A DNA stretch of 64,000 bases from positions 1 through 64,000 of the forward strand of contig SVGB01000012.1 in the NCBI GenBank assembly GCA_015056565.1, given 5' to 3'. Positions 18,545 through 28,315 of this stretch are shown here, piece after piece. Made by a program: the position numbers and the translations under genes. The notes beneath the pieces were generated by a model. That model was not told the DNA's origin. It was given only the letters and a program-made list of their open reading frames with translations, and did no database searches. This stretch comes from Butyrivibrio sp. Its GTDB lineage: Bacteria > Bacillota > Clostridia > Lachnospirales > Lachnospiraceae. Each line of letters starts with the position of its first letter. Positions within the stretch are counted from its first letter, which is position 1.

Positions 18545-20956
18545 TCAATCAAATCTAAGAATCACATTAAGGATTCTCTTAGCACTTGTCTCAATTGTTT
18601 TTCTGTCTATGGCGCCCATTTCCATGGCCCTTAGAACTCTGTCCGTAAAACCGCAGCCCATCTTAAGGTCATTTCCTGCGTTTATTTCCTTGTACTGCTC
18701 TGACCTGTTCCACCAGTCTGAGGTAACAAAACCTTTAAAGCCCCACTCATCCCTAAGGATACCTGTAAGAAGGTCGTGGGATTCTGAGGTCCTCTCACCA
18801 TTGACTGCATTGTAGGAGGACATGATCGTATATGGATCTGACTCTCTTACAACAATCTCAAAGGCCTTTAAATATATCTCGCGAAGGGCTCTTTCAGATA
18901 CTCTTGAGTCGCTGTGTTTTCTGTTGGTCTCCTTGTTATTGCAGGCAAAATGCTTGACGCTTGCTCCGACATTATTCTTCTGTATACCTCTTACCATGGC
19001 TGCTGCCATACGGCCAGTAAGATACGGATCCTCTGAATAGTACTCAAAGTTTCTGCCACACATAGGGTTTCTGTGGATATTGATGGCAGGTGTAAGCCAT
19101 ACGCAGAGGTTGTTTTCCTTAAGTTCTTCTCCTCCTGCAAAACCGATCTCTTCAGCCAGATCCTTGTTCCAGGTGCAGGCTATTGAAGTTGCACATGGAA
19201 AGGCTGTTGTAAGGACTCCGGTCTGTGGATTTATCCTTACACCTGCCGGACCATCCGCTGTCTGAGCATTGGGAACTGCATACTCATAAAGATTGCCAAA
19301 TCCAAAGACATTGCCAACACCTGTATTGGGCTGACCACCAAGAAGATCAATAAGTCTCTCTGTTGGAAGAGCTGAAACAAACTCATCCAAAGTAGCTTTT
19401 CCATTTGCCACATCTTCAAAGGTAATGGCGTCTTCCTTGTAAGGCTGTGTAAGATAGTGGCTTTCCACCTCTCTTATCCTTGGCGTCAATGCTTCCTCAG
19501 TTCCTGGCTCCATCTTTTCAAATATGCACTCATTTAAATCCTTTTCCTTACCTGTAGGAAGCTCTTCATAACTTCCATCAGAGAGCATTCTCTTTTTAAG
19601 AGATACAGGTCTAAGCTTATGAGTCAGTTCTTTTACCACAACATCGCTGTCAAGGCCATAGGAAAATTCTACCTTTTCTGCACTTCTTACATCTGACCCT
19701 ATGTAAAACTCATATACGCCCTTTTCAAGAACGTAGGACGCTTCCTTTACTTTGCCAAGATCGTCAAAGGATGACATCTGATAGAAAGTCACTGAAAGAG
19801 GCACAAGCACTGACTCACCTGCCTCAAGTTCCTTTGTCTTCTCAAAGTCAGCAAGGACTTTTTTGGGCTTTCCAAGTTGTCCCTGGGGAGCAGAAAAGTA
19901 GAGCTGGATTACCTCTTTTCCAGGAGTGTTACCTATATTGGTCACCTTAACAGTAAAGGTAAAACCATCAGCCATGGCTCCCTGTGACACTACTTCAGTT
20001 TCAAAAGAGGTATAGGAAAGGCCATATCCAAATGGATAAACCACCTTGTCTGACACTCCACCTACAGTCTCAAAATATCTGTAACCAACATAAATATCTT
20101 CGTTATAGTCAACGTAGTCGAAGCTGTCATGAAATCCTTTGGTTGAAGGATAATCTGAAAGCTCCCCAGCGAAGGTATCAGTAAGTCTTCCTGATGGGCA
20201 GACATTTCCAAGAAGAACATCTGCGCAGGCAAGACCGCCTTCCATGCCGCCCTGTCCCATGTAGATAGCAGCATTTATGGCGTCATCTTCTGCAATCCAT
20301 CTGCAGTCAATAACTCCGCCAATATTTAAAACTGCGATGACGTTTTTAAATCTCTTCTTGACCCCTTCTATCATCGCCTTTTCTTTTTCAGTGATATAAA
20401 AATCCCCTTCAGGGAACACCCTGCCTGAAACTTCAGTCATGGACAGTCCCTTTGGCCAGGGATTAAACTCGTTGTCGCATGAGATATTGCTGCGATCCCA
20501 GCTCTCTCCCGAAAACCTGTTTATAACAACAAGAGCAGTATCCGTAAACTCAACTGCCTGGTCAAAAAGAGCTTCTGGCACAGAAACTTCTTCTGTCATG
20601 CCAGGAACGATTCCCTCATCATACTGCTTTTTAAGTTCGTCCTTATAAAGATCAATAAGAGGTTCAAATACTTCTGTTCCTCTTATCTTGAGGCCATCAT
20701 AGAGAGAATGGATATACCTGCAATGTACATCTCCTGATCCTCCGCCTCCTTTTACGTATTCGTAGCTTGCCTTTCCAAACAGCGCAAGCTTTGTATCCTT
20801 TGAAAGAGGAAGAACTCCCTCATTCTTCAAAAGAACTATCGATTCATCTGCTGCCCTCTTGGCAATATCAATATGTCTTTTGCTCCCGGTCACCCGCTGT
20901 CCATCGTCATAAAGCGATATGCCAGGCTGGTACTTAAGTCTAGCCCACTTCTCCAT
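18545..20956 (-). CDS. GH3 family beta-glucosidase with reversed domain order
   Basis: Hydrolyses terminal beta-linked glucose from oligosaccharides. The domain order is inverted relative to most GH3 enzymes. The C-type alpha/beta sandwich comes first (about 30-270; ESIVLLKNEGVLPL near the start), then a fibronectin-III-like domain (about 330-430), then the catalytic TIM barrel (about 490-800). In the barrel are ADGPAGVR, CGRNFEYYSEDPYLTG and GASVKHFACNNKETNR, and the nucleophile Asp747 in GFVTSDWWN. This permuted layout is known for the Butyrivibrio fibrisolvens BglA-type enzymes and relatives. There is no signal peptide, so it acts in the cytoplasm. TGGAGGAAA precedes the ATG. It is co-transcribed with the phosphorylase (18-base gap), which suggests joint use of imported beta-glucan oligosaccharides. 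Confidence 0.92.
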   Translation of the reverse strand: MEKWARLKYQPGISLYDDGQRVTGSKRHIDIAKRAADESIVLLKNEGVLPLSKDTKLALFGKASYEYVKGGGGSGDVHCRYIHSLYDGLKIRGTEVFEPLIDLYKDELKKQYDEGIVPGMTEEVSVPEALFDQAVEFTDTALVVINRFSGESWDRSNISCDNEFNPWPKGLSMTEVSGRVFPEGDFYITEKEKAMIEGVKKRFKNVIAVLNIGGVIDCRWIAEDDAINAAIYMGQGGMEGGLACADVLLGNVCPSGRLTDTFAGELSDYPSTKGFHDSFDYVDYNEDIYVGYRYFETVGGVSDKVVYPFGYGLSYTSFETEVVSQGAMADGFTFTVKVTNIGNTPGKEVIQLYFSAPQGQLGKPKKVLADFEKTKELEAGESVLVPLSVTFYQMSSFDDLGKVKEASYVLEKGVYEFYIGSDVRSAEKVEFSYGLDSDVVVKELTHKLRPVSLKKRMLSDGSYEELPTGKEKDLNECIFEKMEPGTEEALTPRIREVESHYLTQPYKEDAITFEDVANGKATLDEFVSALPTERLIDLLGGQPNTGVGNVFGFGNLYEYAVPNAQTADGPAGVRINPQTGVLTTAFPCATSIACTWNKDLAEEIGFAGGEELKENNLCVWLTPAINIHRNPMCGRNFEYYSEDPYLTGRMAAAMVRGIQKNNVGASVKHFACNNKETNRKHSDSRVSERALREIYLKAFEIVVRESDPYTIMSSYNAVNGERTSESHDLLTGILRDEWGFKGFVTSDWWNRSEQYKEINAGNDLKMGCGFTDRVLRAMEMGAIDRKTIETSAKRILNVILRFD

Positions 20957-20981
20957 TAAATTTCCTCCATATTTGTATGTC

Positions 20982-21752
20982 TTAGTGCCAGAAAACCTCT
21001 AAACTGGGACTTTTATCAGTTTCTGTAAGGTCATTATTATCTGATACAGGTCTAAAGTCCATGTCTGGATTTGGTATATTCTTTTTATAAACGGGCACTC
21101 CTTCCCCATTTTGAAATGCCATAACGAACTCCCCTATAGAATTAATAGGATGATCAAAGACTGTGCCACCCATGTCAGGCTGGCCAAAATAGTGAATATC
21201 AGACCCTCCGGTCATCTTAAATCCCCGGCTTTTTGCATACATATAGGCTCTTGCGTTCTGATCGTCAGGATTGGCAGCATTATAAACTTCAATTCCGTCA
21301 CTGACTCCCGGAGTGATGTTTATCTCAGACAGGTATCCTCTCTCCCTGTAGGGATGTGCCTGGATCATGATGCCTCCTGCCTCGTGGACCATGTTATAGA
21401 TCCTTGTTCTGTCGCTCCTGTCCTCAAGATCAGGATTATCCAAAAGCCACTGTTTATCTACTCCATATATGAGGAACTCGTCCCCCCGGAAGTTATACTC
21501 TATTCCAAAAAGAACTGTAAAATCCTCTCCTGCTTTTTTAAGAGCGTGCTCATAGCCACTGCAGTAGATGTTTACCCTCTCCTCCCAGGAAAGATCTTTG
21601 GGAACACAGCTGTTTCCCGTAAAGAAATGATCTGTGACAATGATCCCGGAATATCCCAGGCCTTTCATGTAATCTATGTAGTCTTCCCCTTTAGTCCTGG
21701 CACAGGCACTTGCCTCTACAGTGTGCAGATGTGTCTCATATACGTATTTCAT
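20982..21752 (-). CDS. PHP domain metal-dependent phosphoesterase
   Basis: A 256-residue protein of the polymerase-and-histidinol-phosphatase fold, a metal-dependent phosphoesterase. The four PHP motifs are visible in order: THLHTVEAS (His8, His10), VTDHFF (Asp41-His42), GIEYN, then AHPYRERG and GGSDIHYFG near the C-terminus. The substrate cannot be told from sequence; relatives act on histidinol phosphate, nucleotides or oligonucleotides. The gene lies 10 bases after a degenerate GGDEF/EAL protein and 25 bases before the GH3 gene, so it bridges the signalling and the sugar parts of the run. The ribosome binding site is weak, which suggests translational coupling to the upstream gene. Confidence 0.85.
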   Translation of the reverse strand: MKYVYETHLHTVEASACARTKGEDYIDYMKGLGYSGIIVTDHFFTGNSCVPKDLSWEERVNIYCSGYEHALKKAGEDFTVLFGIEYNFRGDEFLIYGVDKQWLLDNPDLEDRSDRTRIYNMVHEAGGIMIQAHPYRERGYLSEINITPGVSDGIEVYNAANPDDQNARAYMYAKSRGFKMTGGSDIHYFGQPDMGGTVFDHPINSIGEFVMAFQNGEGVPVYKKNIPNPDMDFRPVSDNNDLTETDKSPSLEVFWH

Positions 21753-21762
21753 AAACTAGTAA

Positions 21763-23709
21763 TTACCATTCCCTGTTAAATGTGTCTTCGTGCCAGAACC
21801 TGTTCTGCAACTCGTTTCTTGAGCACAATCCCGCAAGATAAGTTCCAACCAGATAGTTGGATGTAACCTTGCAGGCTTTTTCATATAGTTCTTCTGAGTC
21901 TATTCCTGACAGGATCATTATCATTCCCAGCTGACCGATCATTGTGGTCCTGTTCTTTAGGATGATATCTTCCTGTCCCTGGTGGATCGATTCGTAGTGT
22001 TTTTTAACATTGATGGAAACGCCGTCAAACTTGGCAACTATCCTGCTGTCAAGTCCAAGAAGTCCCGCATCGTAAGTAGCAAGCACAAACGGAAGTCCCA
22101 GTTTTTTAAACTCATCAAGGACATATTCAAGTTCCTCTTCTGCCTGCATAGCGATAGTGTCACTCACATCAAATACCAGGAATTTTGGATCCACTCCATA
22201 CTTATCAAGGCTCTCTCTTACCCGCTTAACAAGCTCATGGGAAAGAACCTGAACAGACATGATGTGTATGACAATATTGCAGGGATTTGTAACAGTGCGG
22301 GCAAGTCCTTCGCTTATAAACTTGCACACTGAATCTATCATACGAAATTCAAGCTCAGTTACAAAGCCTGTATTCTCTGCTACAGACATGAATTCTGCAA
22401 AACTTACCTTTAGAGCTTCCAGTTCCTTCAAAACAAGAAACGCTTCTGCAGATGCGATCTTTCGCGAACTTTTTTCATATACCGGCTGGTACATGACCTT
22501 GAAGCTGCTCTCCGCAACGCCCTTGGTAATGGCTCTCTCAATACTGATCTTCCTTAGGATGAAATCAAGGTCGTCGCCAAGAAGAACCATTTTGTCTATA
22601 TTCTCAAGCTCAGCCTCCGCCAGCAAAAGCACATCACTTGCATCGCTAAGTTCCTCAGGGCACTTGGCGCACAAAACCTTGATCTTGACGTTGGTGATCC
22701 CGCCGCCTGCCGAAAAGCTCTTTTTAAATCTGTCCTCGATATTTAATAATATCGCATCAACGGCTTCTTTGGTAGCTTCAGGACAAACAAGAAAGAAATT
22801 TCCGCCATTTGATCTGTAGGCGTCGTACCTGTCATCAAGTTTTTCCAGGAAATCTGCGATCTCCGCCATGAGACTATCATACCCCTCGTGGCCTACAACT
22901 CTCCTGTACAGCTCGTCGTTTATGACTCTTACGCAGATCACATAGAAATCTCTTTTAACCCCAAGATACACGTTCATATCGTACAAAAGAGCTGTTTTGT
23001 TATAGGCATTAGTCCTGTAGTCCAGTCTGTAGTCATCTCTTTCTATCATGATCATAAGCCCCATAAGTCCAAGAGCTTCTCCCAAAAGTTCGCATACTAC
23101 AGCAGGAAACAGCATCTGGATTATGGTTGCACTTGTTGCAAGGAACATAAAATAGAACATGGCAACCTTCTGAAGATTGTTCATGGTATTCCAGAAGCTC
23201 TTAATAAGATAGACGCAAAAAAGGACATAGGAAATACATACAAGGTAGGCGATATAAAGGCCAGTTCCTCTTGCGAAAAAGAGATTTTCATCATATTGAA
23301 AATAAAAGTGCGTGATGGGATTTGTTAAGATCACAAGCTCAAGTATCAGAAACGGAGCCAAAAAGATAATGATCCTTGTCCTACTTAGTTTGTGGAATAC
23401 CTCGCAGACAACAATGATGTATATGCAAAATACAGGTATCAGGGCAAGGTGAGTCAGATAATATAAAAAGTTGCAGCTATAGGTGATAACAAGTCTGACA
23501 GTAAAAGGCAGATCAGAATGTGTCACAAAGATTGCAATAAGCCCCGTTAAGCAGTTGATAAAGATTATCGAGAGCATAGCAAGGAAAAGGCGGCTGCGGA
23601 GGCGTTTTTTATTTGATCTGCGCATCACAGCCGTATAAAAAATACAGGTAACACAAATAAGTGCAGCCGCTATTCTAAATGACAACCCACCTATCACATC
23701 ATAGTTCAT
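21763..23709 (-). CDS. Membrane protein with degenerate GGDEF and EAL domains
   Basis: About seven N-terminal membrane helices (10-222) lead to a GGDEF-like domain (about 228-375) and an EAL-like domain (about 390-640). Both look inactive. The GGDEF signature reads NGGNF (301-305). The EAL site reads EAF (422-424), the usual DDFGTG loop reads TYDAGL (545-550), the EGVE-type motif reads SGID, and the Asn of the usual N-[IL]-S motif is replaced (IHIMSVQ). It is therefore likely a scaffold or receptor rather than a cyclic-di-GMP enzyme. The whole architecture is shared with the N-terminal 640 residues of the hybrid kinase at 24477-28277, so the two are paralogues. It overlaps the response regulator gene by four bases (ATGA), with AGGAAG as its binding site. 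Confidence 0.88.
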   Translation of the reverse strand: MNYDVIGGLSFRIAAALICVTCIFYTAVMRRSNKKRLRSRLFLAMLSIIFINCLTGLIAIFVTHSDLPFTVRLVITYSCNFLYYLTHLALIPVFCIYIIVVCEVFHKLSRTRIIIFLAPFLILELVILTNPITHFYFQYDENLFFARGTGLYIAYLVCISYVLFCVYLIKSFWNTMNNLQKVAMFYFMFLATSATIIQMLFPAVVCELLGEALGLMGLMIMIERDDYRLDYRTNAYNKTALLYDMNVYLGVKRDFYVICVRVINDELYRRVVGHEGYDSLMAEIADFLEKLDDRYDAYRSNGGNFFLVCPEATKEAVDAILLNIEDRFKKSFSAGGGITNVKIKVLCAKCPEELSDASDVLLLAEAELENIDKMVLLGDDLDFILRKISIERAITKGVAESSFKVMYQPVYEKSSRKIASAEAFLVLKELEALKVSFAEFMSVAENTGFVTELEFRMIDSVCKFISEGLARTVTNPCNIVIHIMSVQVLSHELVKRVRESLDKYGVDPKFLVFDVSDTIAMQAEEELEYVLDEFKKLGLPFVLATYDAGLLGLDSRIVAKFDGVSINVKKHYESIHQGQEDIILKNRTTMIGQLGMIMILSGIDSEELYEKACKVTSNYLVGTYLAGLCSRNELQNRFWHEDTFNREW

Positions 23710-24473
23710 CTGTCATTCTTCCTGGATTTAAAGAATGTATCAAGCGTAGCAAGAAGCTTGTCCTTTGAAATAGATTTCAGAAGATAATCAACAGGCTTTA
23801 GGGAAATAACATTTGTAACGCTCTCTCTGTCGTTCTTTCCGGTAAGGAACATGACCGGGGTAGAATTTGAAAAAGACTCACTCTTTAGCATTTCCATGAC
23901 CTTTGGCCCATCAAGAACCGGCATATCGTAGTCAAGGAGGATCAGGTCAGCTCTATTGGTGGCAAGCCATGCCACAGCCTGGGTGCCTGAGTTCGCCATC
24001 CCCACTCTGTAGGTGTCTTTTAACCACTCTCTGATCATCTGAAGGAAAGTAAGATCATCGTCAACAACAAGGATGCATTTTCTTCGTTGCATCTCGAACT
24101 CATCATCCGTAGCTATTGCGATCTTGCTCATAAGATCTCCCATGTCGAGAGGTCTTGTTACTTCAAAGGCTATATCCTCTTTGGGGATGTATTGATGAAC
24201 AAGGTCAAAGGCAGGCTTATCTCCAATGACCATCATGATCATTCTCTCTTCCACGCAAAGGTCTTTGAAGTAGACCATGGCGTCCCTGTGTTCTTCAAAC
24301 TCAGAATCAGTATAAAGAAGTATGAGACTTGCCCCGCTCTTTTTCCCCGACAGATCAGCTATGGAATAAGAGGATTCCACCACATTATACTTGGCTGCGA
24401 TCATCGCATTCTTTATGGCATTTACCAAAAAAGTCTCTTCATTTCTTACAAGCACAATCTTTTTGTTAAACAT
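23706..24473 (-). CDS. Response regulator with tandem receiver domains, no output domain
   Basis: A 255-residue protein. Residues about 4-125 form a receiver-like fold that lacks the usual DD acid pair (it begins KKIVLVRNEETF), so this half is a pseudo-receiver. Residues 131-250 are a full receiver: CILVVDDDLTF with the acid pair, LILLDYDMPVLDG with the phospho-acceptor Asp, then FLTGK and the switch lysine region LKPVDYLLK. There is no DNA-binding or enzymatic output, so it probably works by protein contact, perhaps with the degenerate EAL protein encoded next to it (four-base overlap). It starts three bases after the hybrid kinase gene, which ends in its ribosome binding site (CAGGAGTAA). 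The kinase upstream is the natural phosphodonor. Confidence 0.9.
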   Translation of the reverse strand: MFNKKIVLVRNEETFLVNAIKNAMIAAKYNVVESSYSIADLSGKKSGASLILLYTDSEFEEHRDAMVYFKDLCVEERMIMMVIGDKPAFDLVHQYIPKEDIAFEVTRPLDMGDLMSKIAIATDDEFEMQRRKCILVVDDDLTFLQMIREWLKDTYRVGMANSGTQAVAWLATNRADLILLDYDMPVLDGPKVMEMLKSESFSNSTPVMFLTGKNDRESVTNVISLKPVDYLLKSISKDKLLATLDTFFKSRKNDR

Positions 24474-24476
24474 ATC

Positions 24477-27400
24477 TTACTCCTGTAGCCCTTTAAGGCC
24501 TGTTGATGCAAGCTCGCTTATTTCATCCCACTGCAGTTTGTAAGCCATATCTCCTATCCTCTTTACAATGTCCTTATCCTGAGGCTTTAATCTGTAGTTC
24601 TTGATGGAATCCAGGATAAAGGTCAGTGTGTCGTAGTCGAGAGATTTGCTCACTTCAATGATGGTCTGATAAGCATCTATCATTCTTGCTTTGCTGATAG
24701 GTTCTTTTCCATCATCGCTGTCATCAGACTGTCCCTGGTCAAAATCAGGAAGCTTTGACAGTGAATAAATAACTATGGAATAGAGATTTATAAGCTCATT
24801 GTGATACTCTTCTATGGTGTTCACATCGTGCTCATTTCCCGCCTTTTCAAGCATCTCAGAGAGCTTAGAGAGCTCTTTTGCTCCAATGGTCCTTGAGGTG
24901 CTCTTTAGAGAATGAACATAGCTTGTATAGTCCTTGATGTTCTTGGTCACATAGGCAGTTTCGATGTTGTCCCTGGTCATGTCTGCCGAGTCGTAGTATA
25001 CCTTCAGGATGCTCATATAACTGTCAACGCTTCCACAGTTTTTAAGTCCCTCATTGACGTCAATCTTTTCAAGGCCTACGAGATACTCAGGTATTTCATC
25101 CTGTCCCTTGCTTGTTTTCTCTTCCTGATCATTCGCACTAGCAGCACTTGTGATCACTACCTTATCCTTTGGAAGGTACTTAACAAGAGTTTCCTCAAGC
25201 TTGTCGCTCTCAATTGGCTTACTTAAGTAATCATCAAAGCCTTCTCTTATGAAGCTCTCCCTTGCACCTGATATGGCATTGGCTGTGAGAACAATTACAG
25301 GTGTATCCTTGTTTACCGACGTCTCATCTTTCTTCATTGCCTGGAGAGTCTCGATACCATCCATATTTGGCATACGGTAATCCAAAAAGATCAGGTCATA
25401 CTTTTTACTGTGCTGTTTTTCAAGACACTCCTGACCGCTTCTTGCTGATTCAATCTGAAGCAGTGTGTGCTTTAAAAGTTCCCTTATTACCACGTGGTTC
25501 ATAGGGGTATCATCAACTACAAGGACACGCGCTTTAGGAGCAGTAAACTTCTCCTTGTAGGTCTTTCTCTCTTTCAGGGACGACTGAAGTCTTGTCTTAA
25601 AGTCTCCAATCGGAATATCATTAACGATCTTCTGAGGAAGTGACATCTTAAAGGTAGAGCCCTTGCCATATTCACTTTCTACGTCAATGGTTCCACCCAT
25701 AAGCTCAAGCAGGGATGAAGTGATGGCAAGGCCAAGGCCACTTCCTTCCACAGTCTTGTTTTTATCAATATCAAGCCTCTTAAACTTATCAAACAGTGAA
25801 TGCCTGTCCTCTGGTTTAATTCCGATTCCTGTATCTATCACATCGATGTGAAGAATGATCCTGTCGTTAAAACTGCGCTCTCCCTTTACCTTCAGGGTAA
25901 CGCTGCCTTCTGATGTGTACTTGATGGCGTTGTTCAGGACATTTACCATGATCTGGCGAAGTCTCATCTCATCGCCCAGCATTGAATTCGGAATGTTCTC
26001 ATCCACATCAAAAACAAGGTCAATTACCTTTTGCTCTGCCTTGATGTGCACCATGTTAAAGATGTCGTTTAAAACGGTGCTAAAGTCATACTCCGCCTCA
26101 TGGATCTCCATGCTACCAGCTTCGATCTTGGAGAAGTCGAGGATGTCGTTGATAAGGGACAAAAGAGTCCTTCCTGCACCCTCAATATTCTGGGCATACT
26201 CAAGGATCTTTTCATCTTTGCACTCACGAAGGATTACTTCGTTCATACCAAGCACGGCATTGATAGGAGTTCTGATCTCATGGGACATATTTGCAAGGAA
26301 ATTACTCTTTGCATCGTTGGCAGCCTTAGCTCTTCTCTCCTCCATCTTGGCAAGCTCAGTTGCACGAAGGATGGCGATGAACTCTGTTTTACTAACTGCT
26401 TCCGAGAAGTACCTTCCCTTTAGGAAATCCGACTTGATACCGGAAGTAATATCCATAAGTTCCTGAGAATCAACGTGGTCAAGTACAACCTTCTTGCCCA
26501 TCTGATTCATCATCTTAAGCCTGTTCTCTAAGATGATCTTGTTCTGGCCCTGATCACCAACCATCTTAAGAAGACCAGCATCCATCTTGACACCTTCAAA
26601 TATCAGTGAAGATGCTGACTGCATGTTAAAGAAACCAGTGCCATACTCATCCATGAAAAATCTGATGCCGTCTTCATCAAGCTGTTTCATGACATTGCCA
26701 AGCACGTCCTGGTCTGTTGCTGCTGCAGACTCCGTTATATCAAATATGATCTGTGAAGGAGCAACTCCATGCTCTTCAAGTAATGTTCTGGTCTTTAAAA
26801 CAAAGTCAGACTTGATGAGCTGAACTGAAGACAGTCCGATCTCAATAAACTCAAGTCCAAGTTCCTGAGTCATACCGCCAAGGAAGTACATGGCTTCATC
26901 CATTACAAACCATCCAAGATTTTCGATCATACCTGTCTGTTCTGCAATCGGAATAAACTCTGAAGGCTCTATTACTCCAAGCTCCTTATCCTCAAACTTA
27001 AGCGTAGCCTGAGCACCACAGATTGACAGATCCTCTTTTTTATAGATAGGTTCAAAGTAAACCCTGAAGCTCTTTTCCCTGATCCCTCGTCTTACGGCAC
27101 TCTCAATCTCTCCCCTTCTCAAGAGGAAGTTGAGGTCATCGCAGCAAAGGACTTTTTCATCTGATGCATCAAAAGCTGAATCAGAAAGCAGATACAGCTG
27201 GTCAAGAGCACCAAACTGCTCCGGACACCTGGCCAGTAACACTGCTGTTTTTAAGTGCAGTCTGTTGCCTTCTACAGTCCAGTCTCCATTGGCCTCTATG
27301 AACAGAGTGCTGGCTATCTTTCTTGCTTCATCGAAGGTAATGTCAGGGCACAGTACCATAAGACTGTCTGCTGAAGATCTGTAAACATCTATCTTACTGT

Positions 27401-28277
27401 TCTGATTTCCGGCAAAGTTAACTACCCTTGTAAGGACATTTTCAAAGGTCTCGTATCCGGTGATCTTGCGGTAAACATCTGCATTGATGATCCGCAGGCA
27501 GATCACATTAAACTTCCTTCCATACTTAAAATAGCTGGTGACGTCTCTGGTAAATGCATTTCGATTAAAGGCACCAGTCGGAGTATCCAGCCTGTCATCG
27601 TCGTTTTCAAGGACTATCATGATACCCATAAAACCAATGGCTTCACACATAAGCTCGCACTTGATATCAATGAAAGCCATCTGTATCACAGTTCCAACCA
27701 CAACTATGAAAAAGAAATATAAAAGAGCTATCTTCTTTAGCCTGTTAAGGGTATTCCAATAAAGAAGCAGCGCCACAATAGCAAAAAGGATGTAGAAAGC
27801 AGCCTGAATGTAGGCCAGATAAACGCCCATATGCCTGTGAAGGACCAGATTGCTGTCATAGGTATAAACAAGGTGAGTTAAGGGATTGATCAGAACAAGA
27901 AACTCAAGGATATAAAAGGGCAAAATGAGAATAACCCTTGCGCGTTCCGGAAATCTGTAAGACACATTACAGACAAGGATAATATACAATGCAAAGAAAG
28001 GCGCAATGGCATAGTGGGTAAAATAATAGATGAACTGAAGGGCATTGGCTAAAATGAGCTTGCTGCTGACCGCAAGCCCACTATCCATCGCCAGATCCCC
28101 TAAAATAACTGTTAAAGCATTGACAATGACTATTATTATATTTGCTATAAAAAGCTTATTCTTCAGCCTGAGCTTTCTGCGCATGACCAGACTATAGAAA
28201 AGACAGGTCACGGCAATTATCATAGCCGCAAGGTTGAAGGTTATCACACTACTTCCTATGCCTCTTGCACTAATCAT
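24477..28277 (-). CDS. Fusion of membrane GGDEF/EAL-like module with hybrid histidine kinase (1266 aa)
   Basis: Order: about seven membrane helices (10-225); a degenerate GGDEF domain (230-385, signature SSADSL at 301-306); an EAL-like domain (400-640) with QAT in place of EAL at 423-425 but ITES and DEYGTG kept; HisKA with SHEIRTPIN (His666); an ATPase with GSGLGLAIT; a receiver with FLDYRMPNMDG (Asp966); an Hpt domain with YVHSLKSTSR (His1122); and about 90 C-terminal residues. The EAL-like part is probably a ligand-binding or dimer module rather than a phosphodiesterase, because the first catalytic Glu is absent. The C-terminal HisKA-REC-Hpt layout and final 100 residues resemble the propeller kinase at 9036-13250. 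The gene is followed directly by its likely partner response regulator. The binding site ATGAGGGC precedes the ATG. Confidence 0.92.
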   Translation of the reverse strand: MISARGIGSSVITFNLAAMIIAVTCLFYSLVMRRKLRLKNKLFIANIIIVIVNALTVILGDLAMDSGLAVSSKLILANALQFIYYFTHYAIAPFFALYIILVCNVSYRFPERARVILILPFYILEFLVLINPLTHLVYTYDSNLVLHRHMGVYLAYIQAAFYILFAIVALLLYWNTLNRLKKIALLYFFFIVVVGTVIQMAFIDIKCELMCEAIGFMGIMIVLENDDDRLDTPTGAFNRNAFTRDVTSYFKYGRKFNVICLRIINADVYRKITGYETFENVLTRVVNFAGNQNSKIDVYRSSADSLMVLCPDITFDEARKIASTLFIEANGDWTVEGNRLHLKTAVLLARCPEQFGALDQLYLLSDSAFDASDEKVLCCDDLNFLLRRGEIESAVRRGIREKSFRVYFEPIYKKEDLSICGAQATLKFEDKELGVIEPSEFIPIAEQTGMIENLGWFVMDEAMYFLGGMTQELGLEFIEIGLSSVQLIKSDFVLKTRTLLEEHGVAPSQIIFDITESAAATDQDVLGNVMKQLDEDGIRFFMDEYGTGFFNMQSASSLIFEGVKMDAGLLKMVGDQGQNKIILENRLKMMNQMGKKVVLDHVDSQELMDITSGIKSDFLKGRYFSEAVSKTEFIAILRATELAKMEERRAKAANDAKSNFLANMSHEIRTPINAVLGMNEVILRECKDEKILEYAQNIEGAGRTLLSLINDILDFSKIEAGSMEIHEAEYDFSTVLNDIFNMVHIKAEQKVIDLVFDVDENIPNSMLGDEMRLRQIMVNVLNNAIKYTSEGSVTLKVKGERSFNDRIILHIDVIDTGIGIKPEDRHSLFDKFKRLDIDKNKTVEGSGLGLAITSSLLELMGGTIDVESEYGKGSTFKMSLPQKIVNDIPIGDFKTRLQSSLKERKTYKEKFTAPKARVLVVDDTPMNHVVIRELLKHTLLQIESARSGQECLEKQHSKKYDLIFLDYRMPNMDGIETLQAMKKDETSVNKDTPVIVLTANAISGARESFIREGFDDYLSKPIESDKLEETLVKYLPKDKVVITSAASANDQEEKTSKGQDEIPEYLVGLEKIDVNEGLKNCGSVDSYMSILKVYYDSADMTRDNIETAYVTKNIKDYTSYVHSLKSTSRTIGAKELSKLSEMLEKAGNEHDVNTIEEYHNELINLYSIVIYSLSKLPDFDQGQSDDSDDGKEPISKARMIDAYQTIIEVSKSLDYDTLTFILDSIKNYRLKPQDKDIVKRIGDMAYKLQWDEISELASTGLKGLQE

Positions 28278-28315
28278 AGAATGCCCTCATGGTGCCAGCT
28301 AAAAAAGAGTCCGTC

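Noticed and set aside
18545-20956. Assembly rearrangement in the GH3 gene, because the C-terminal type domain comes first
   Set aside because: The frame is continuous, and the reversed order is a known arrangement in Butyrivibrio-type GH3 enzymes.
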